A DNA stretch of 64,000 bases from Flavobacterium praedii (GCF_026810365.1 NZ_CP113948.1:200001-264000); one strand, 5' to 3'. Counted from the first letter of the stretch, positions 34,946 to 44,714 are shown. Translations and numbers: made by a program. Notes: generated from the letters alone by a model not told the origin.

Positions 34946-36241
34946 CTATTCTTGTTGTCTGTAAACTTCTACACTGTCTTTTTCCAATCTTTGTTTTAGC
35001 CAAACCACTAACTTTTTTTTAGAATCCAAATTTAAATCGGTCTTACTTTTGTATAATAATACGGGAATGGTTTTGTCTTTACTTGTATATTGGGTTAAGG
35101 CGATCGGTTTAATTTCAGGAAATAGAATTATGGCTTCATTGCTTACTTTGATATTATTGACTTGAAAATCGGTAATCTTTTTTTGTAAACTTTGAATTAA
35201 TTCGTCTTTGTCGTCACCCGTTTTTTTATAATTGCCAATAGTATTTAAAATGTCGTTCTTTAAATCAAAAGTATCTTGTTTAATAAGCAGTTGAGTGTTT
35301 AATAAATTATACTCTTTTAATTTCTGATTTAGAGATTTAATTTCCAATGGATTGAATTTTTTAGCCAAAAATGCCAATTCAATTGTTTTTGGGTTGGCAT
35401 TGTAATCCGTTTTTTTATAAATGAGAGTGTAGTCTTTTTGGGGAAATTCGGTTTCGATAAATCTTTGAGTTCGTTGAACGTATTTTTTTTCATCAAACAA
35501 ACGGTAAGCAAAATAAATACTAGGAACAATCATAATTAAGAGAAGTGCTGTAATTCCTTGTTTTACTTGTTTTTGATGTTTTAAATCGATTTGTTTTGCT
35601 ATGGGATATTTTAAAAACTTAACAATGACGAAAGTCGCAATACAGATAAAAACACAATTGATGGTATACAAATACAAAGCACCTCCAAAAAACAAATAAT
35701 TTCCAGTTGCCAATCCGTAACCCGCTGTACACAAAGGAGGCATCAAAGCTGTGGCAATAGCAACTCCTGGAATGGGATTTCCTTTTTCGACTCTAGTCAC
35801 AGCAATTACCCCAACCAATCCTCCAAAAAAAGCAATTAAAATATCATAAATATTAGGAGAAGTTCTCGCCAAAAGCTCCGATTGGACTTCTTTGAACGGG
35901 CTGATATAAAAATATAGTGTCGAAACCGTTAAGCTAACAATTGTTGCTATTGCAAGGTTTTTTATGGACTTTTTTACCAAGTCAAAATCATACATGCCCA
36001 GTCCAAAACCAGCTCCAACAATAGGTCCCATCAATGGAGAAATCAACATCGCTCCAATTATAACGGCTGTAGAATTGACATTTAATCCAACAGATGCAAT
36101 AACAATGGCACAAGCCAAAATCCATAAATTGGAACCTCGGAATGAAATATTGCTGATAATGTTTTCTAACACTTTATTTTGGTCTTCTTCTCCTTTTTGA
36201 AGATCAATGAAATTTAAAAATTTATTTATTATTTTATTCAT
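34946..36241 (-). CDS. DUF389 membrane protein
   Basis: This 431-residue protein starts with a cytosolic helix and then has about six membrane segments (residues 30-250). It shows the family core STAVIIGAMLISPLMGPIVG and GNPIPGVAIATALMPPLCTAG, both diagnostic of DUF389 (TIGR00341-like). The C-terminal 180 residues are soluble and hydrophilic, with a likely alpha/beta fold. The function of the family is unknown; transport or stress sensing has been suggested. The start follows a region without a clear promoter. Confidence 0.88.
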   Translation of the reverse strand: MNKIINKFLNFIDLQKGEEDQNKVLENIISNISFRGSNLWILACAIVIASVGLNVNSTAVIIGAMLISPLMGPIVGAGFGLGMYDFDLVKKSIKNLAIATIVSLTVSTLYFYISPFKEVQSELLARTSPNIYDILIAFFGGLVGVIAVTRVEKGNPIPGVAIATALMPPLCTAGYGLATGNYLFFGGALYLYTINCVFICIATFVIVKFLKYPIAKQIDLKHQKQVKQGITALLLIMIVPSIYFAYRLFDEKKYVQRTQRFIETEFPQKDYTLIYKKTDYNANPKTIELAFLAKKFNPLEIKSLNQKLKEYNLLNTQLLIKQDTFDLKNDILNTIGNYKKTGDDKDELIQSLQKKITDFQVNNIKVSNEAIILFPEIKPIALTQYTSKDKTIPVLLYKSKTDLNLDSKKKLVVWLKQRLEKDSVEVYRQQE

Positions 36242-36364
36242 TACCGTTGTTTTTATTTGGTGTAAAAAAGCGTTTTCAATAATTAATAAAGTTACTTTAT
36301 TGGTCCCAGATATAGTTTAAAACTATGTACTGTAGTGCATTTGCTTTAGCTTCTAAAAATTTCA

Positions 36365-36422
36365 GCCACAAATTACACAAATTCACACAAATTAATTAGT
36401 GCTAATTTGTGTAATTTGTGGC
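36365..36422. repeat. 19-bp perfect inverted repeat
   Basis: GCCACAAATTACACAAATT at 36365-36383 pairs exactly with 36404-36422 around a 20-base loop. It is one of three hairpins in a row here. Confidence 0.65.
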
Positions 36423-36445
36423 AAATAAATAAGTGTTACAACCTT

Positions 36446-36492
36446 GCAGACTTTTAGTCTGCCAACCAAATCTATGGACTTTAAGTCCATAG
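36446..36492. repeat. Two adjacent short hairpins
   Basis: GCAGACT-TTT-AGTCTGC (36446-36462) and CTATGGACT-TTA-AGTCCATAG (36472-36492) follow the longer hairpin. The second overlaps the 3' end of the cupin remnant. Confidence 0.6.
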
Positions 36493-36714
36493 TGGTTTAG
36501 TTACAGTTACAGAACGATGCAAACTCAATTCATCCGAAACGAAATAGGTCATTCCTTGGTTAAGTTTGAAGAGTTCCCTGTTTTCTAATTCACAATTAAA
36601 TTTACCTTTCAAAAAAGGTACGATATCTGCTTTTGGACACCAATGGTTTGACATATAATCATCGGAATAAAAAATTTTTGAATTTAAATCGATTCGTAAT
36701 AATTTGGTTAATAT
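36481..36714 (-). pseudogene. Cupin-domain protein remnant
   Basis: A 77-codon open frame is bounded by stops and has no start codon near its N-terminal end. Its translation contains YSDDYMSNHWCPKADIV, then FLKGKFNCELEN, LNQGMTYFVSDELSLHRSV. This order (aspartate-rich strand, HWC-K, GxF at the hairpin, a glycine turn, and a final HR) is that of small single-domain cupins. The expected N-terminal strands are missing: a stop lies directly upstream, and a hairpin sequence replaces the C-terminus. An internal ATG could give 57 residues but would lack part of the barrel. Confidence 0.5.
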
Positions 36715-36823
36715 TCAAAATTGTTGCCTTTTTATACATCCAGAAAAAGTAAAATTAGTGAATTCGTGGCTATAAATTAATATATTGAATGGTTACATTA
36801 AAAGTAAATTTAAGGAATAAAAA

Positions 36824-36851
36824 AATCCCCAACTAGTTATAATTGGGGATT
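36824..36851 (-). terminator. Terminator of the TonB receptor-PepSY operon
   Basis: AATCCCCAA and TTGGGGATT form a nine-base-pair stem, followed on the minus strand by a T-tract. The same stem type ends secA at 41243. Confidence 0.8.
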
Positions 36852-36874
36852 AATCTCAAAAACTGAATTTGATA

Positions 36875-38479
36875 TTACTTTTTCTTTAAAAATAAAATTA
36901 AACCAAGTACACTAACAATTAAAACAGTTAATGCTGCTAAAACCATTGTCAAATCGCGGATGTTTTTTCCAGCCCAATCCATAAACAAAAATTTATGAAA
37001 TATGGCAAAAGAATACCCTTCTACTTTATCTGAATTTTGAATGGCAGCTGCTAATCTAGATGTAGCTGTTTCTATAAAATAGGTAGTTTTTTCTGGCGTG
37101 TCATATGCTAATTTTATTACGGGCAATCGTTTATTGACAAAGCCATATTCTCGACTTTCAAAGTCGCTTAAAACTTTAGTTTCTAATAAAGGAATGTTTT
37201 CTAAACTTGTTTTTTCTGTTGTTCCGCCTTCCATTTCACAACAAGCCTCTTTTGTAACGGTGTCACTAAAAAAGGAAGCCAAAAATTTGGCGTATTCTAA
37301 ATCAAGGTTTGGAGCTACTTTATTTGTTGTTGTATTGATATAAAGAATTTCCGATTTTGGATTTTCTTTTTTATCCCATTTGGATTTTGAATCTATTTTG
37401 GGTGCCTCATATTTTTTATTTTTGGCTAATGTCAATTGGCATCTGTAATAAATGCTGTCATTTAAAGTAACGAGGCTTACATTTTCTATTCGTTTCCAGT
37501 CAACAGCTATAGCATTGTTTGGAGTTTGAATGTCTTTTGTTTCAAAAATAGGTTCATACACCATTTTGTCTAAAGTGTATGGTTTCCATTTGGTTGTAGC
37601 ATGATAAGCTCCGCTAAAGGCAAATGTCAAGGTGAATAAGGAAACCCAAATTCCGATTTGGCGGTGGTATTTTCTGAGGCCTTTTTTAGGAGTTAAACTG
37701 TCTGTTTTTTTGAATTGCTTCCAAAATAAACCATAGATTATAATTCCGCTAATAGCCGAAAGGAAGATGATGGAAAGAAACAAAAACATCACAACAATAC
37801 GAATACTGTTGTTGGTAATCCAATCAATAAAAGCCCAATTATGGAAAGTGTCAAAAAACCAGATAAAAACTTGTCTTGATTTCGGGTTGTAAGTGGCCAA
37901 TTTGCTTGATGCCGTTTCAACATAAACTTGCATTCCGTCTGGACGATCAAATGTTGTCTTGTAAACTGGTAAATACCGATTGACGTATTTGTATTGAGCC
38001 GTAAATTGGGTTATTAAATCCGTTTTGCTTATTGTACTTTTTTGATCGTCTAGAAAATAACGGGATAGCCAATTTGCATATTTTTGGTCTCCATTTTCCA
38101 GTTTTTTTGCATCTAAAGTTTTAAAATAGATCAATTCGTCGTTTACCGTTTTTACTTGATAAAAGGTTGAATTGTCAAATGATACGATTCGGAAATTTTT
38201 GAATGCGGTTATTTTATTTTTTTGTAAAACCTCTTGGATTGAAATAACTAATTGAGATTTATCAATTGGTTTTACTTCAAGACGTTCGTTGGCTATTTCT
38301 GGTTTGAAAAAATGCGCCATAAAAGGATGCATTAATCCAGATAATGTCCAGAAAATAACTGGAATTAGTGTAATGATTCCTATTGTACGGTGCCATTTGT
38401 ACATTTTTTGTTTCAATTTTTTGACTAGTTTGGAATCTTTCTTTTTTGAAAGTTTTTCTTCTTTTAGTGTATTGTTCAT
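36875..38479 (-). CDS. PepSY-associated membrane protein, metal-uptake type
   Basis: This 534-residue protein has four main membrane segments: about residues 30-50 (HRTIGIITLIPVIFWTLSG), 230-255, 280-300 (YHRQIGIWVSLFTLTFAFSG) and 505-530. Between them are two large outer loops with PepSY-like domains. Two His-containing HR..G motifs begin the helices, as in PepSY_TM proteins that may bind haem. The second loop has EACCEMEGG, a possible metal site. Such proteins often reduce or handle iron or other metal ions at the membrane. It follows the TonB receptor with a 65-base gap carrying a hairpin. Confidence 0.82.
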   Translation of the reverse strand: MNNTLKEEKLSKKKDSKLVKKLKQKMYKWHRTIGIITLIPVIFWTLSGLMHPFMAHFFKPEIANERLEVKPIDKSQLVISIQEVLQKNKITAFKNFRIVSFDNSTFYQVKTVNDELIYFKTLDAKKLENGDQKYANWLSRYFLDDQKSTISKTDLITQFTAQYKYVNRYLPVYKTTFDRPDGMQVYVETASSKLATYNPKSRQVFIWFFDTFHNWAFIDWITNNSIRIVVMFLFLSIIFLSAISGIIIYGLFWKQFKKTDSLTPKKGLRKYHRQIGIWVSLFTLTFAFSGAYHATTKWKPYTLDKMVYEPIFETKDIQTPNNAIAVDWKRIENVSLVTLNDSIYYRCQLTLAKNKKYEAPKIDSKSKWDKKENPKSEILYINTTTNKVAPNLDLEYAKFLASFFSDTVTKEACCEMEGGTTEKTSLENIPLLETKVLSDFESREYGFVNKRLPVIKLAYDTPEKTTYFIETATSRLAAAIQNSDKVEGYSFAIFHKFLFMDWAGKNIRDLTMVLAALTVLIVSVLGLILFLKKK

Positions 38480-38500
38480 TGTTTTCTTTTTGAATTATAT

Positions 38501-38533
38501 AACCCTTTCAGAGTTCAAAACTCTGAAAGGGTT
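38501..38533 (-). terminator. Intercistronic hairpin, receptor to PepSY gene
   Basis: AACCCTTTCAGAGTT pairs perfectly over 15 bases with AACTCTGAAAGGGTT, with a three-base loop (CAA). It could dampen read-through from the receptor into the membrane protein gene, or stabilise the receptor mRNA 3' end. Confidence 0.55.
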
Positions 38534-38544
38534 GAATAAATTAG

Positions 38545-40707
38545 TTATTTTCTTAATGAAAAATTATATTGCAAACCTATTAAAAATGTTCTCGGAGCTG
38601 CAGCAGTATAAGTGGGTTGAGAGGTTGCAGTATTTCCTCGAGTTACGTTATAGGCATATAATTTGTCCGTAAGATTGATTATGTTTCCATAAATTTCAAT
38701 TCCCTTCCATTCGTATCCAGCTCTGAAATTAAAAATATCATAACCAACATATTTTACGGTATTGATTTGATCTTGATAATATTTACCAACCGATTGCCAT
38801 TCTATCGAAGTTCTGAATTTTGGTAACCAATTTGGGTAATAACTGATTTCTGAATTTCCAGACCATCTAGGAGCTTGAGGCATTTCTTTTCCATCCAAAT
38901 TTCTCAAAGGATCTGTTGGAAAATCAGAAACTTTAAAATCTATAAAAGTATGTTCGGCAATAGTTCCCCCAAATCGAATATTCAACTGATCCGATAAAAA
39001 TTTGAAATTTCCTCCAAATTCAATTCCTTTATGTCTCGTTTCACCAGCAGAACGATAATCGGTAGAGTTATCTGGCAAGCGAATGCTCAATAATTCGTTC
39101 TTGCCTTCCATGTAATAAACGGCATAGTCAAAGTTTAATTTGCCTTGAAAAAAGGATAACCAACCTCCAATTTCATAATTATTGAATGTTGCCGGTTCTA
39201 AGTTATAATAAAACGCAGCAGGTTTTCCTGATGTTCCTCCTGTTCCTGTTTTGGCTCTAAAAATAGAGGTGATGCCTGGAGGAGCAAACCCTTGGGAATA
39301 ATTTCCGTAAATTCCAGTAAATGAAACAGGATTATAGTTGGCACCCGCTTTGAAAGTAGGTTTGTCATATATTTTGGTACCTGTAGAAAGGTCAAGTGCA
39401 TTATTGTAATCTGCTTTTAGGTTGTCATAACGAGCGCCTGCAGTTATAACCAATTTTTCAAAAGGGTTGATGCTTACTTGTGTATAACCTGCTGTGTTAA
39501 AAATGTCAGCGGTGTAGTCTGATAATTTTACATCGGGACGTTCGGCTGTAATCTCATAATAATTAACCGTTTGCTTCCCTGGAGTTCCTGGGTTAAGATT
39601 GGCTTTCATTTCTAGTAAATACGCCCAATAGGTTACTGGAGAATAATCATAAAGTGCTCCAACAACAATTTTTGTGTTTAAAAAACTAAATTTTTGTATG
39701 TGTTGACCAATTGCACCATAGCTTTTGAAATTATTAGAGTTGACTTCTCCTTTTGCTGTTGTCGGGTTTACTGTAGGACTCCATTTAATTCCATAGGATG
39801 GATTTTGTCCTAATTTATTGTCTCTATGATAAACGGTTAAATAACTATGGGCATTATCATTCCAATCGTGTTCCAAAGTCAATCTAGTTCTTAGAGCATC
39901 TGATTTTCGATACGTAAAATCGGTGGTGCTTTTATAGGTTCTATTATAAAAAGCAGCTTCATTAACACTTCCGCTCATATCAGAATAGTATTTGCCCCAC
40001 ATCGTATTACTGATTAATCGAGTTTTATTGTTTATGTTGTAATCAATTCTAACGTTTATATTGTCTTTTTTGTAATCAGAATAAGTCATCCAACCGTTTT
40101 CCTGTAAACTTGAAATTCCAGCGATATTGAAACCAACTTTGCCTACTGTTGCTCCACTTGCTACTTGAATTCGTTTGTAACCCCATTGGTCTGCTTGAAT
40201 TCCAAACTTGAATTCAGGTGTAACGGGAGGATGAATAGAAATTAAATTAACAGTTCCTCCAACTGCTTCTGGTCCATATAAAGAGGAAGCTGGGCCTTTT
40301 ATAACTTCTATACTTTGAAGGTTGAATTGGTTGATTTCTAATAAAGCATTGTGGTTGAAAATTCCCATTGGGCGAATAGGTAGGCCATCTTCAAGATATA
40401 AATAATAAGCATTGGTGGTCATGGGTTGACGAATAGACATCATGTGTTGTTCGTTACCAAGGTTTACCATCGTCACTCCTGGTGTTTTGTTGATAATTTC
40501 ATAAGCAGCTACTGCCTTGGTTTCGTTAATGGTTTTGGCGGTTAATTTACTAATAGCAGCTGGAGTTTCTTTTCGATGAGTAGCAGAACGATTGGCAGTA
40601 ATAAAGATAGTCTCAAGTTCTTCGGTTTTTGAGGAGTCTTTTTTAGTATTATTTTGTGCAATGGAAATTTGCCCCAATAGTAAAAGGGAGAATAGAATTT
40701 TCTTCAT
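38545..40707 (-). CDS. TonB-dependent receptor
   Basis: This 720-residue protein has a signal peptide (QISIAQ), a TonB-box-like stretch near residue 30 (LETIFITANRSATHRKETPA), and a plug domain with GVTMVNLG, LEDGLPIRPMGIFNHNALL and IEVIKGPASSLYGPEAVGG. A 22-strand barrel follows and ends in a terminal aromatic (GLQYNFSLRK). The plug motif IEVIKGPASSLYG is diagnostic. The missing carboxypeptidase-like N-terminal domain sets it apart from SusC proteins. The neighbours (Cys-rich exported protein and PepSY membrane protein) suggest uptake of iron, haem or copper chelates. Confidence 0.93.
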   Translation of the reverse strand: MKKILFSLLLLGQISIAQNNTKKDSSKTEELETIFITANRSATHRKETPAAISKLTAKTINETKAVAAYEIINKTPGVTMVNLGNEQHMMSIRQPMTTNAYYLYLEDGLPIRPMGIFNHNALLEINQFNLQSIEVIKGPASSLYGPEAVGGTVNLISIHPPVTPEFKFGIQADQWGYKRIQVASGATVGKVGFNIAGISSLQENGWMTYSDYKKDNINVRIDYNINNKTRLISNTMWGKYYSDMSGSVNEAAFYNRTYKSTTDFTYRKSDALRTRLTLEHDWNDNAHSYLTVYHRDNKLGQNPSYGIKWSPTVNPTTAKGEVNSNNFKSYGAIGQHIQKFSFLNTKIVVGALYDYSPVTYWAYLLEMKANLNPGTPGKQTVNYYEITAERPDVKLSDYTADIFNTAGYTQVSINPFEKLVITAGARYDNLKADYNNALDLSTGTKIYDKPTFKAGANYNPVSFTGIYGNYSQGFAPPGITSIFRAKTGTGGTSGKPAAFYYNLEPATFNNYEIGGWLSFFQGKLNFDYAVYYMEGKNELLSIRLPDNSTDYRSAGETRHKGIEFGGNFKFLSDQLNIRFGGTIAEHTFIDFKVSDFPTDPLRNLDGKEMPQAPRWSGNSEISYYPNWLPKFRTSIEWQSVGKYYQDQINTVKYVGYDIFNFRAGYEWKGIEIYGNIINLTDKLYAYNVTRGNTATSQPTYTAAAPRTFLIGLQYNFSLRK

Positions 40708-40803
40708 TTTTGATTTATATAAATTTTGGGTAATAACAAATGTTTCATTGACTTTAAGCCAATGAAAGACATTTCAAAAAAGTTTGAAAAGTGAAATTAG
40801 AAT

Positions 40804-41181
40804 TTATATAAAATAGTTGGGTGGTCGAAAGTTCGATAATACAACCGAGATAGGTTTTTTATCTAAAGAAAAGTATTTTGATTGAGTTGAAGAAATTGAT
40901 GTTACAATTGAAAAGTTCGTTTCTAAAGTATTTGCAATGTAAACCTGCTCTAATTTATCTTTGAGATTGTTTTGCATTTGTTTCTCATTATCATCAAATT
41001 TCTTTAAGCTTTTCTTAAGTTCACAATTACCATTACAAGTGTTGTTGGCAATTTCTCTTTGTACACAAATGGTTTTGGAAATCTCGTCTTGATTGATTTT
41101 GAATTTTACATATACAATTATTTCCCCAAAAGAGGGAAGAAGTAGTAATGAGGATAGTAATATGACGAAAAATTGTTTCAG
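40804..41181 (-). CDS. Small Cys-motif exported protein ahead of the TonB receptor (non-ATG start)
   Basis: A 125-residue frame without any ATG near its N-terminus begins best at a CTG (codon 1), which gives LKQFFVILLSSLLLLPSFG, a clean signal-peptide-like helix. Then come YVKFKINQDEISKTICVQRE and TCNGNCELKKSLKKF, a C-x(n)-C-x3-C pattern with a charged coil after it. I recall such proteins next to TonB receptors of flavobacteria. A TATTTTTG -7 element lies 17 bases upstream of the CTG, so the mRNA leader would be very short. It is the first gene of the receptor-PepSY operon. Confidence 0.65.
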   Translation of the reverse strand: MKQFFVILLSSLLLLPSFGEIIVYVKFKINQDEISKTICVQREIANNTCNGNCELKKSLKKFDDNEKQMQNNLKDKLEQVYIANTLETNFSIVTSISSTQSKYFSLDKKPISVVLSNFRPPNYFI

Positions 41182-41197
41182 ACTATTTTTTTGAGCG

Positions 41198-41205
41198 CAA
41201 AAATA
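41198..41205 (-). promoter_or_regulatory. Bacteroidota -7 promoter element for the receptor operon
   Basis: On the minus strand TATTTTTG fits TAnnTTTG, and a TTG lies 15 bases further upstream (shorter than the ideal 19). Its nearness to the CTG codon supports the short frame starting there. Confidence 0.5.
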
Positions 41206-41242
41206 GTATTTTTTTTAAGACAATTTTATCCTTTTAATAAAA

Positions 41243-41272
41243 AATCCCCAACTACTTTCGTAATTGGGGATT
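41243..41272 (-). terminator. Terminator of secA
   Basis: AATCCCCAA and TTGGGGATT form a stem with a 12-base loop; on the minus strand a T-tract follows. The stem bases equal those of the terminator at 36824. Confidence 0.8.
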
Positions 41273-41292
41273 CAAATCAAATTTATTTTTAA

Positions 41293-44200
41293 TTAAGAAA
41301 CCAAAACCCAAGCACCACTTGCGATTAAGCTTTCGGCTTTTTTGAATTTCATTTCTTGTGTTTGACCATTGGCTACATTTTGTATAGTTACTGTGTCATT
41401 TCTGTTTATTTTGGGTTGATCGCGAACGATAGTCTCAGTTACTTGTCGTTGTTGCGTTTGTCCAGCTTCTTGATTACGTTCTGCTAATTCATCAGAATTT
41501 AAAACTTCGTCTTTGCTTAACTTATAATCTTCTTTCTGACGTACAATTTTTGCTTCTTCAATAACTGGAACATTTTGCGCAGGTAAATCTCCTTTAAATA
41601 AGAACGAAATTACATCCTTGTTTACATTCTCCAACATTCCTCTAAATAAATTAAAAGCTTCCAATTTATAAATAAGTAATGGGTCTTTTTGTTCATGTAC
41701 TGCCAATTGAACGGATTGTTTCAATTCATCCATTTTACGTAAATGTTTTTTCCAAGCTTCATCAACGATAGATAAAGTGATATTTTTCTCAAAATCGGCA
41801 ACTAGTTGAGCTCCATTTGTTTCGTAAGCTTTTTTCAAATCAGTAACTACGTTGAATGATTTTATTCCATCTGTAAAAGGAACAACAATGCGTTCAAAAT
41901 GATTGTTTCTGTCTTCGTAAACATTTTTTATAATTGGGAATGCTTCTCTAGCACTTCTTTCTGTCTTTTGAGTGTAAAATTCTAGCGTTGCTTTATAAAG
42001 CTTAGCTGTAATTTCAATTTCTGTTAATTTAGAGAAATCGGCTTCTGAAACTGGCGAAGTAAAGGAGAAATAACGAATAATATCAAATTCAAAATCTTTG
42101 AAATTATTTCTTGCTTTATTCACGTCAACGATCAATTCACAAGTGTCATAAAGCATATTGGCGATATCTAATTTTAGACGTTCACCAAACAAGGCGTGAC
42201 GACGACGTTTGTAAACTACTTCACGTTGTGCGTTCATTACGTCATCATATTCCAATAAACGTTTACGAACACCAAAGTTGTTTTCTTCTACTTTTTTCTG
42301 AGCACGTTCGATCGATTTGGTCATCATAGAATGCTGAATCACTTCTCCTTCTTGCAATCCCATTCTGTCCATTACTTTGGCTACTCTTTCAGAACCAAAT
42401 AAACGCATTAAGTTGTCTTCAAGAGAAACATAAAACTGAGAACTTCCTGGGTCACCTTGACGTCCTGCACGACCACGTAACTGACGGTCTACACGACGAG
42501 AGTCATGACGTTCTGTACCTACAATTGCCAAACCACCAGCCGCTTTTACTTCTGGAGATAATTTGATATCGGTACCACGACCTGCCATATTGGTTGCAAT
42601 GGTCACCACTCCAGGTTTTCCTGCTTCCTCAACAATTTGTGCTTCTTGTTTGTGCATTTTTGCATTCAATACATTATGTGCTACACCACGCATTTTCAAC
42701 ATTCTGCTCAATAATTCTGAAATCTCTACCGAAGTTGTTCCAATAAGAACAGGTCTTCCTGCTTTTGATAATTCAGTAACATCTTCGATTACCGCATTAA
42801 ACTTTTCACGAGTTGTTTTGTAGATATAATCTTCTTTGTCAATTCTGGACATTGGTCTGTTTGTTGGAATTTCTACAACATCCAATTTGTAGATTTGCCA
42901 TAACTCTCCAGCTTCTGTTACCGCTGTTCCAGTCATTCCGCCCAATTTGTTGTACATTCTGAAATAGTTTTGCAAAGTAACTGTTGCAAAAGTTTGGGTA
43001 GCCGCTTCAATTTTTACGTTTTCTTTGGCTTCAATGGCTTGGTGTAATCCGTCAGAATAACGACGACCATCCATGATACGTCCTGTTTGCTCATCTACAA
43101 TCATGATTTTGTTGTCCATGATTACATATTCTACATCTTTTTCGAACAAAGCGTATGCTTTCAAAAGTTGTGTCAAAGTGTGAATACGTTCGCTTTTTAT
43201 ACCAAAATCTTGAAATAATCTTTCTTTCTCTTCGGATTCAGCATCTTTATCCAGTTTTTTCTTTTCGATGATAGCAATTTCAGTTCCGATATCTGGAAGT
43301 ACAAAAAAGTCAGCATCAGTATCGCCAGAAAGGAATTTTATTCCGTTATCTGTTAATTCTACTTGATTGTTTTTTTCTTCTATGACAAAATACAATGCTT
43401 CATCCACTTTTGGCATTTCGCGATTGTTGTCTTGCATGTATTGATTTTCGGTTTTTTGTAGCAATTGTTTGATTCCTTCTTCGCTCAAAAACTTAATAAG
43501 TGCTTTGTTTTTTGGTAAACTTCTGTAAGCTCTTAGTAATAAGAATCCACCTTCTTTTGTGTTTCCTTCTTTGATTAATTTTTTAGCTTCAGAAAGGAAA
43601 CCATTGGCCAATTGGCGTTGTAAACTTACAAGGTTTTCGATTTTTGGTTTCATTTCCATGAACTCATGACGATCTCCTTGTGGAACTGGTCCCGAAATGA
43701 TAAGAGGTGTACGGGCATCATCAATCAAAACAGAATCGACCTCATCCACAATCGCATAATTGTGTTTTCTTTGTACCAAATCTTCTGGCGAATGCGCCAT
43801 ATTATCTCTTAGGTAATCAAAACCAAATTCATTATTTGTTCCGTAAGTGATGTCTGCGTTGTAAGCATTTTTTCTTCCTTCTGAACTCGGTTGGTGATTA
43901 TCAATACAATCTACAGTCAATCCGTGAAATTCGAATAAAGGGGCTTTCCACGTACTATCACGTTTGGCCAAGTAATCGTTTACGGTTACCAAATGAACAC
44001 CGTTTCCAGTTAAAGCATTTAAGTATAATGGTAAGGTTGCAACCAGTGTTTTACCTTCTCCAGTTTGCATTTCGGCAACTTTTCCTTCGTGTAAAACCAT
44101 TCCGCCAATCAATTGAACATCATAATGAATCATGTCCCAAGTGATTTCTTTTCCTGCAGCATTCCAAGTGTTTGCCCAAATAGCTTTATCGCCATCAAGT

Positions 44201-44643
44201 GTAATGTAGCTTTTGGTAGCAGATAATTCTCTGTCTTTTGCTGTAGCAGTAACCGTGATTTGTGTGTTGTCTTTGAAACGTCTTGCGGTTTCTTTTACCA
44301 CTGAGAAAGCTTCTGGAAGAATCTCCATTAATGTTTTTTCAGAGATGTCATATGCTTCTTTTTCTAAAGCATCTATTGCAATATAAATATCTTCTCTTTT
44401 GTCAATATCTTCAATGCTTTCTACTTCAAGAAGAAGGCTAGCAATTTTAGCATCTTTGTCTGCACGTGCTTGTTTTATTTTTTCTTTAAAATAAGCAGTC
44501 CTGGCCCTAAGTTCATCATTTGATAAGGCTTGTAAAGTGCTTTCAAAAGTTTTAATTTTATTTAAATAAGGCTGTAATGCTTTGACATCTTTCTCAGATT
44601 TATCTCCAACAAAGATTTTAATAATACTGTTTATGAAACTCAT
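41293..44643 (-). CDS. secA: Preprotein translocase ATPase
   Basis: This 1116-residue protein is SecA, longer than the E. coli protein (901) because of an insertion of about 150 residues between the DEAD-motor motif and the later helicase half, as known for Bacteroidota. Motifs include MQTGEGKTLVATLP (Walker A), IVDEVDSVLIDDARTPLI (Walker B), GTTSVEISELLSRMLK, ATNMAGRGTDIKL and RGRAGRQGDPGSSQFYVSLED. The C-terminus lacks the zinc-binding CxC motif and ends in a basic and hydrophobic tail instead. It drives proteins through SecYEG. It is followed by the terminator at 41243. Confidence 0.97.
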   Translation of the reverse strand: MSFINSIIKIFVGDKSEKDVKALQPYLNKIKTFESTLQALSNDELRARTAYFKEKIKQARADKDAKIASLLLEVESIEDIDKREDIYIAIDALEKEAYDISEKTLMEILPEAFSVVKETARRFKDNTQITVTATAKDRELSATKSYITLDGDKAIWANTWNAAGKEITWDMIHYDVQLIGGMVLHEGKVAEMQTGEGKTLVATLPLYLNALTGNGVHLVTVNDYLAKRDSTWKAPLFEFHGLTVDCIDNHQPSSEGRKNAYNADITYGTNNEFGFDYLRDNMAHSPEDLVQRKHNYAIVDEVDSVLIDDARTPLIISGPVPQGDRHEFMEMKPKIENLVSLQRQLANGFLSEAKKLIKEGNTKEGGFLLLRAYRSLPKNKALIKFLSEEGIKQLLQKTENQYMQDNNREMPKVDEALYFVIEEKNNQVELTDNGIKFLSGDTDADFFVLPDIGTEIAIIEKKKLDKDAESEEKERLFQDFGIKSERIHTLTQLLKAYALFEKDVEYVIMDNKIMIVDEQTGRIMDGRRYSDGLHQAIEAKENVKIEAATQTFATVTLQNYFRMYNKLGGMTGTAVTEAGELWQIYKLDVVEIPTNRPMSRIDKEDYIYKTTREKFNAVIEDVTELSKAGRPVLIGTTSVEISELLSRMLKMRGVAHNVLNAKMHKQEAQIVEEAGKPGVVTIATNMAGRGTDIKLSPEVKAAGGLAIVGTERHDSRRVDRQLRGRAGRQGDPGSSQFYVSLEDNLMRLFGSERVAKVMDRMGLQEGEVIQHSMMTKSIERAQKKVEENNFGVRKRLLEYDDVMNAQREVVYKRRRHALFGERLKLDIANMLYDTCELIVDVNKARNNFKDFEFDIIRYFSFTSPVSEADFSKLTEIEITAKLYKATLEFYTQKTERSAREAFPIIKNVYEDRNNHFERIVVPFTDGIKSFNVVTDLKKAYETNGAQLVADFEKNITLSIVDEAWKKHLRKMDELKQSVQLAVHEQKDPLLIYKLEAFNLFRGMLENVNKDVISFLFKGDLPAQNVPVIEEAKIVRQKEDYKLSKDEVLNSDELAERNQEAGQTQQRQVTETIVRDQPKINRNDTVTIQNVANGQTQEMKFKKAESLIASGAWVLVS

Positions 44644-44685
44644 GATTTATTTTTATTTCTAATTTTATAACTGTGTAAATTTAAA

Positions 44686-44714
44686 CAAAAAAAAAGCCTC
44701 TTTTGAGACTTTTT
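44686..44714 (-). terminator. Weak terminator of the DUF2795 gene
   Basis: GTCTC-AAAA-GAGGC (one G-T pair) is extended by A/T pairs and followed on the minus strand by a long T-tract. Confidence 0.55.

Noticed and set aside
36365..36492. A CRISPR-like array of hairpins
   Set aside because: The three hairpins differ in sequence and have no regular spacers or repeats.
42111..42823. Plus-strand frames within secA
   Set aside because: They are shadows of the conserved SecA helicase region.
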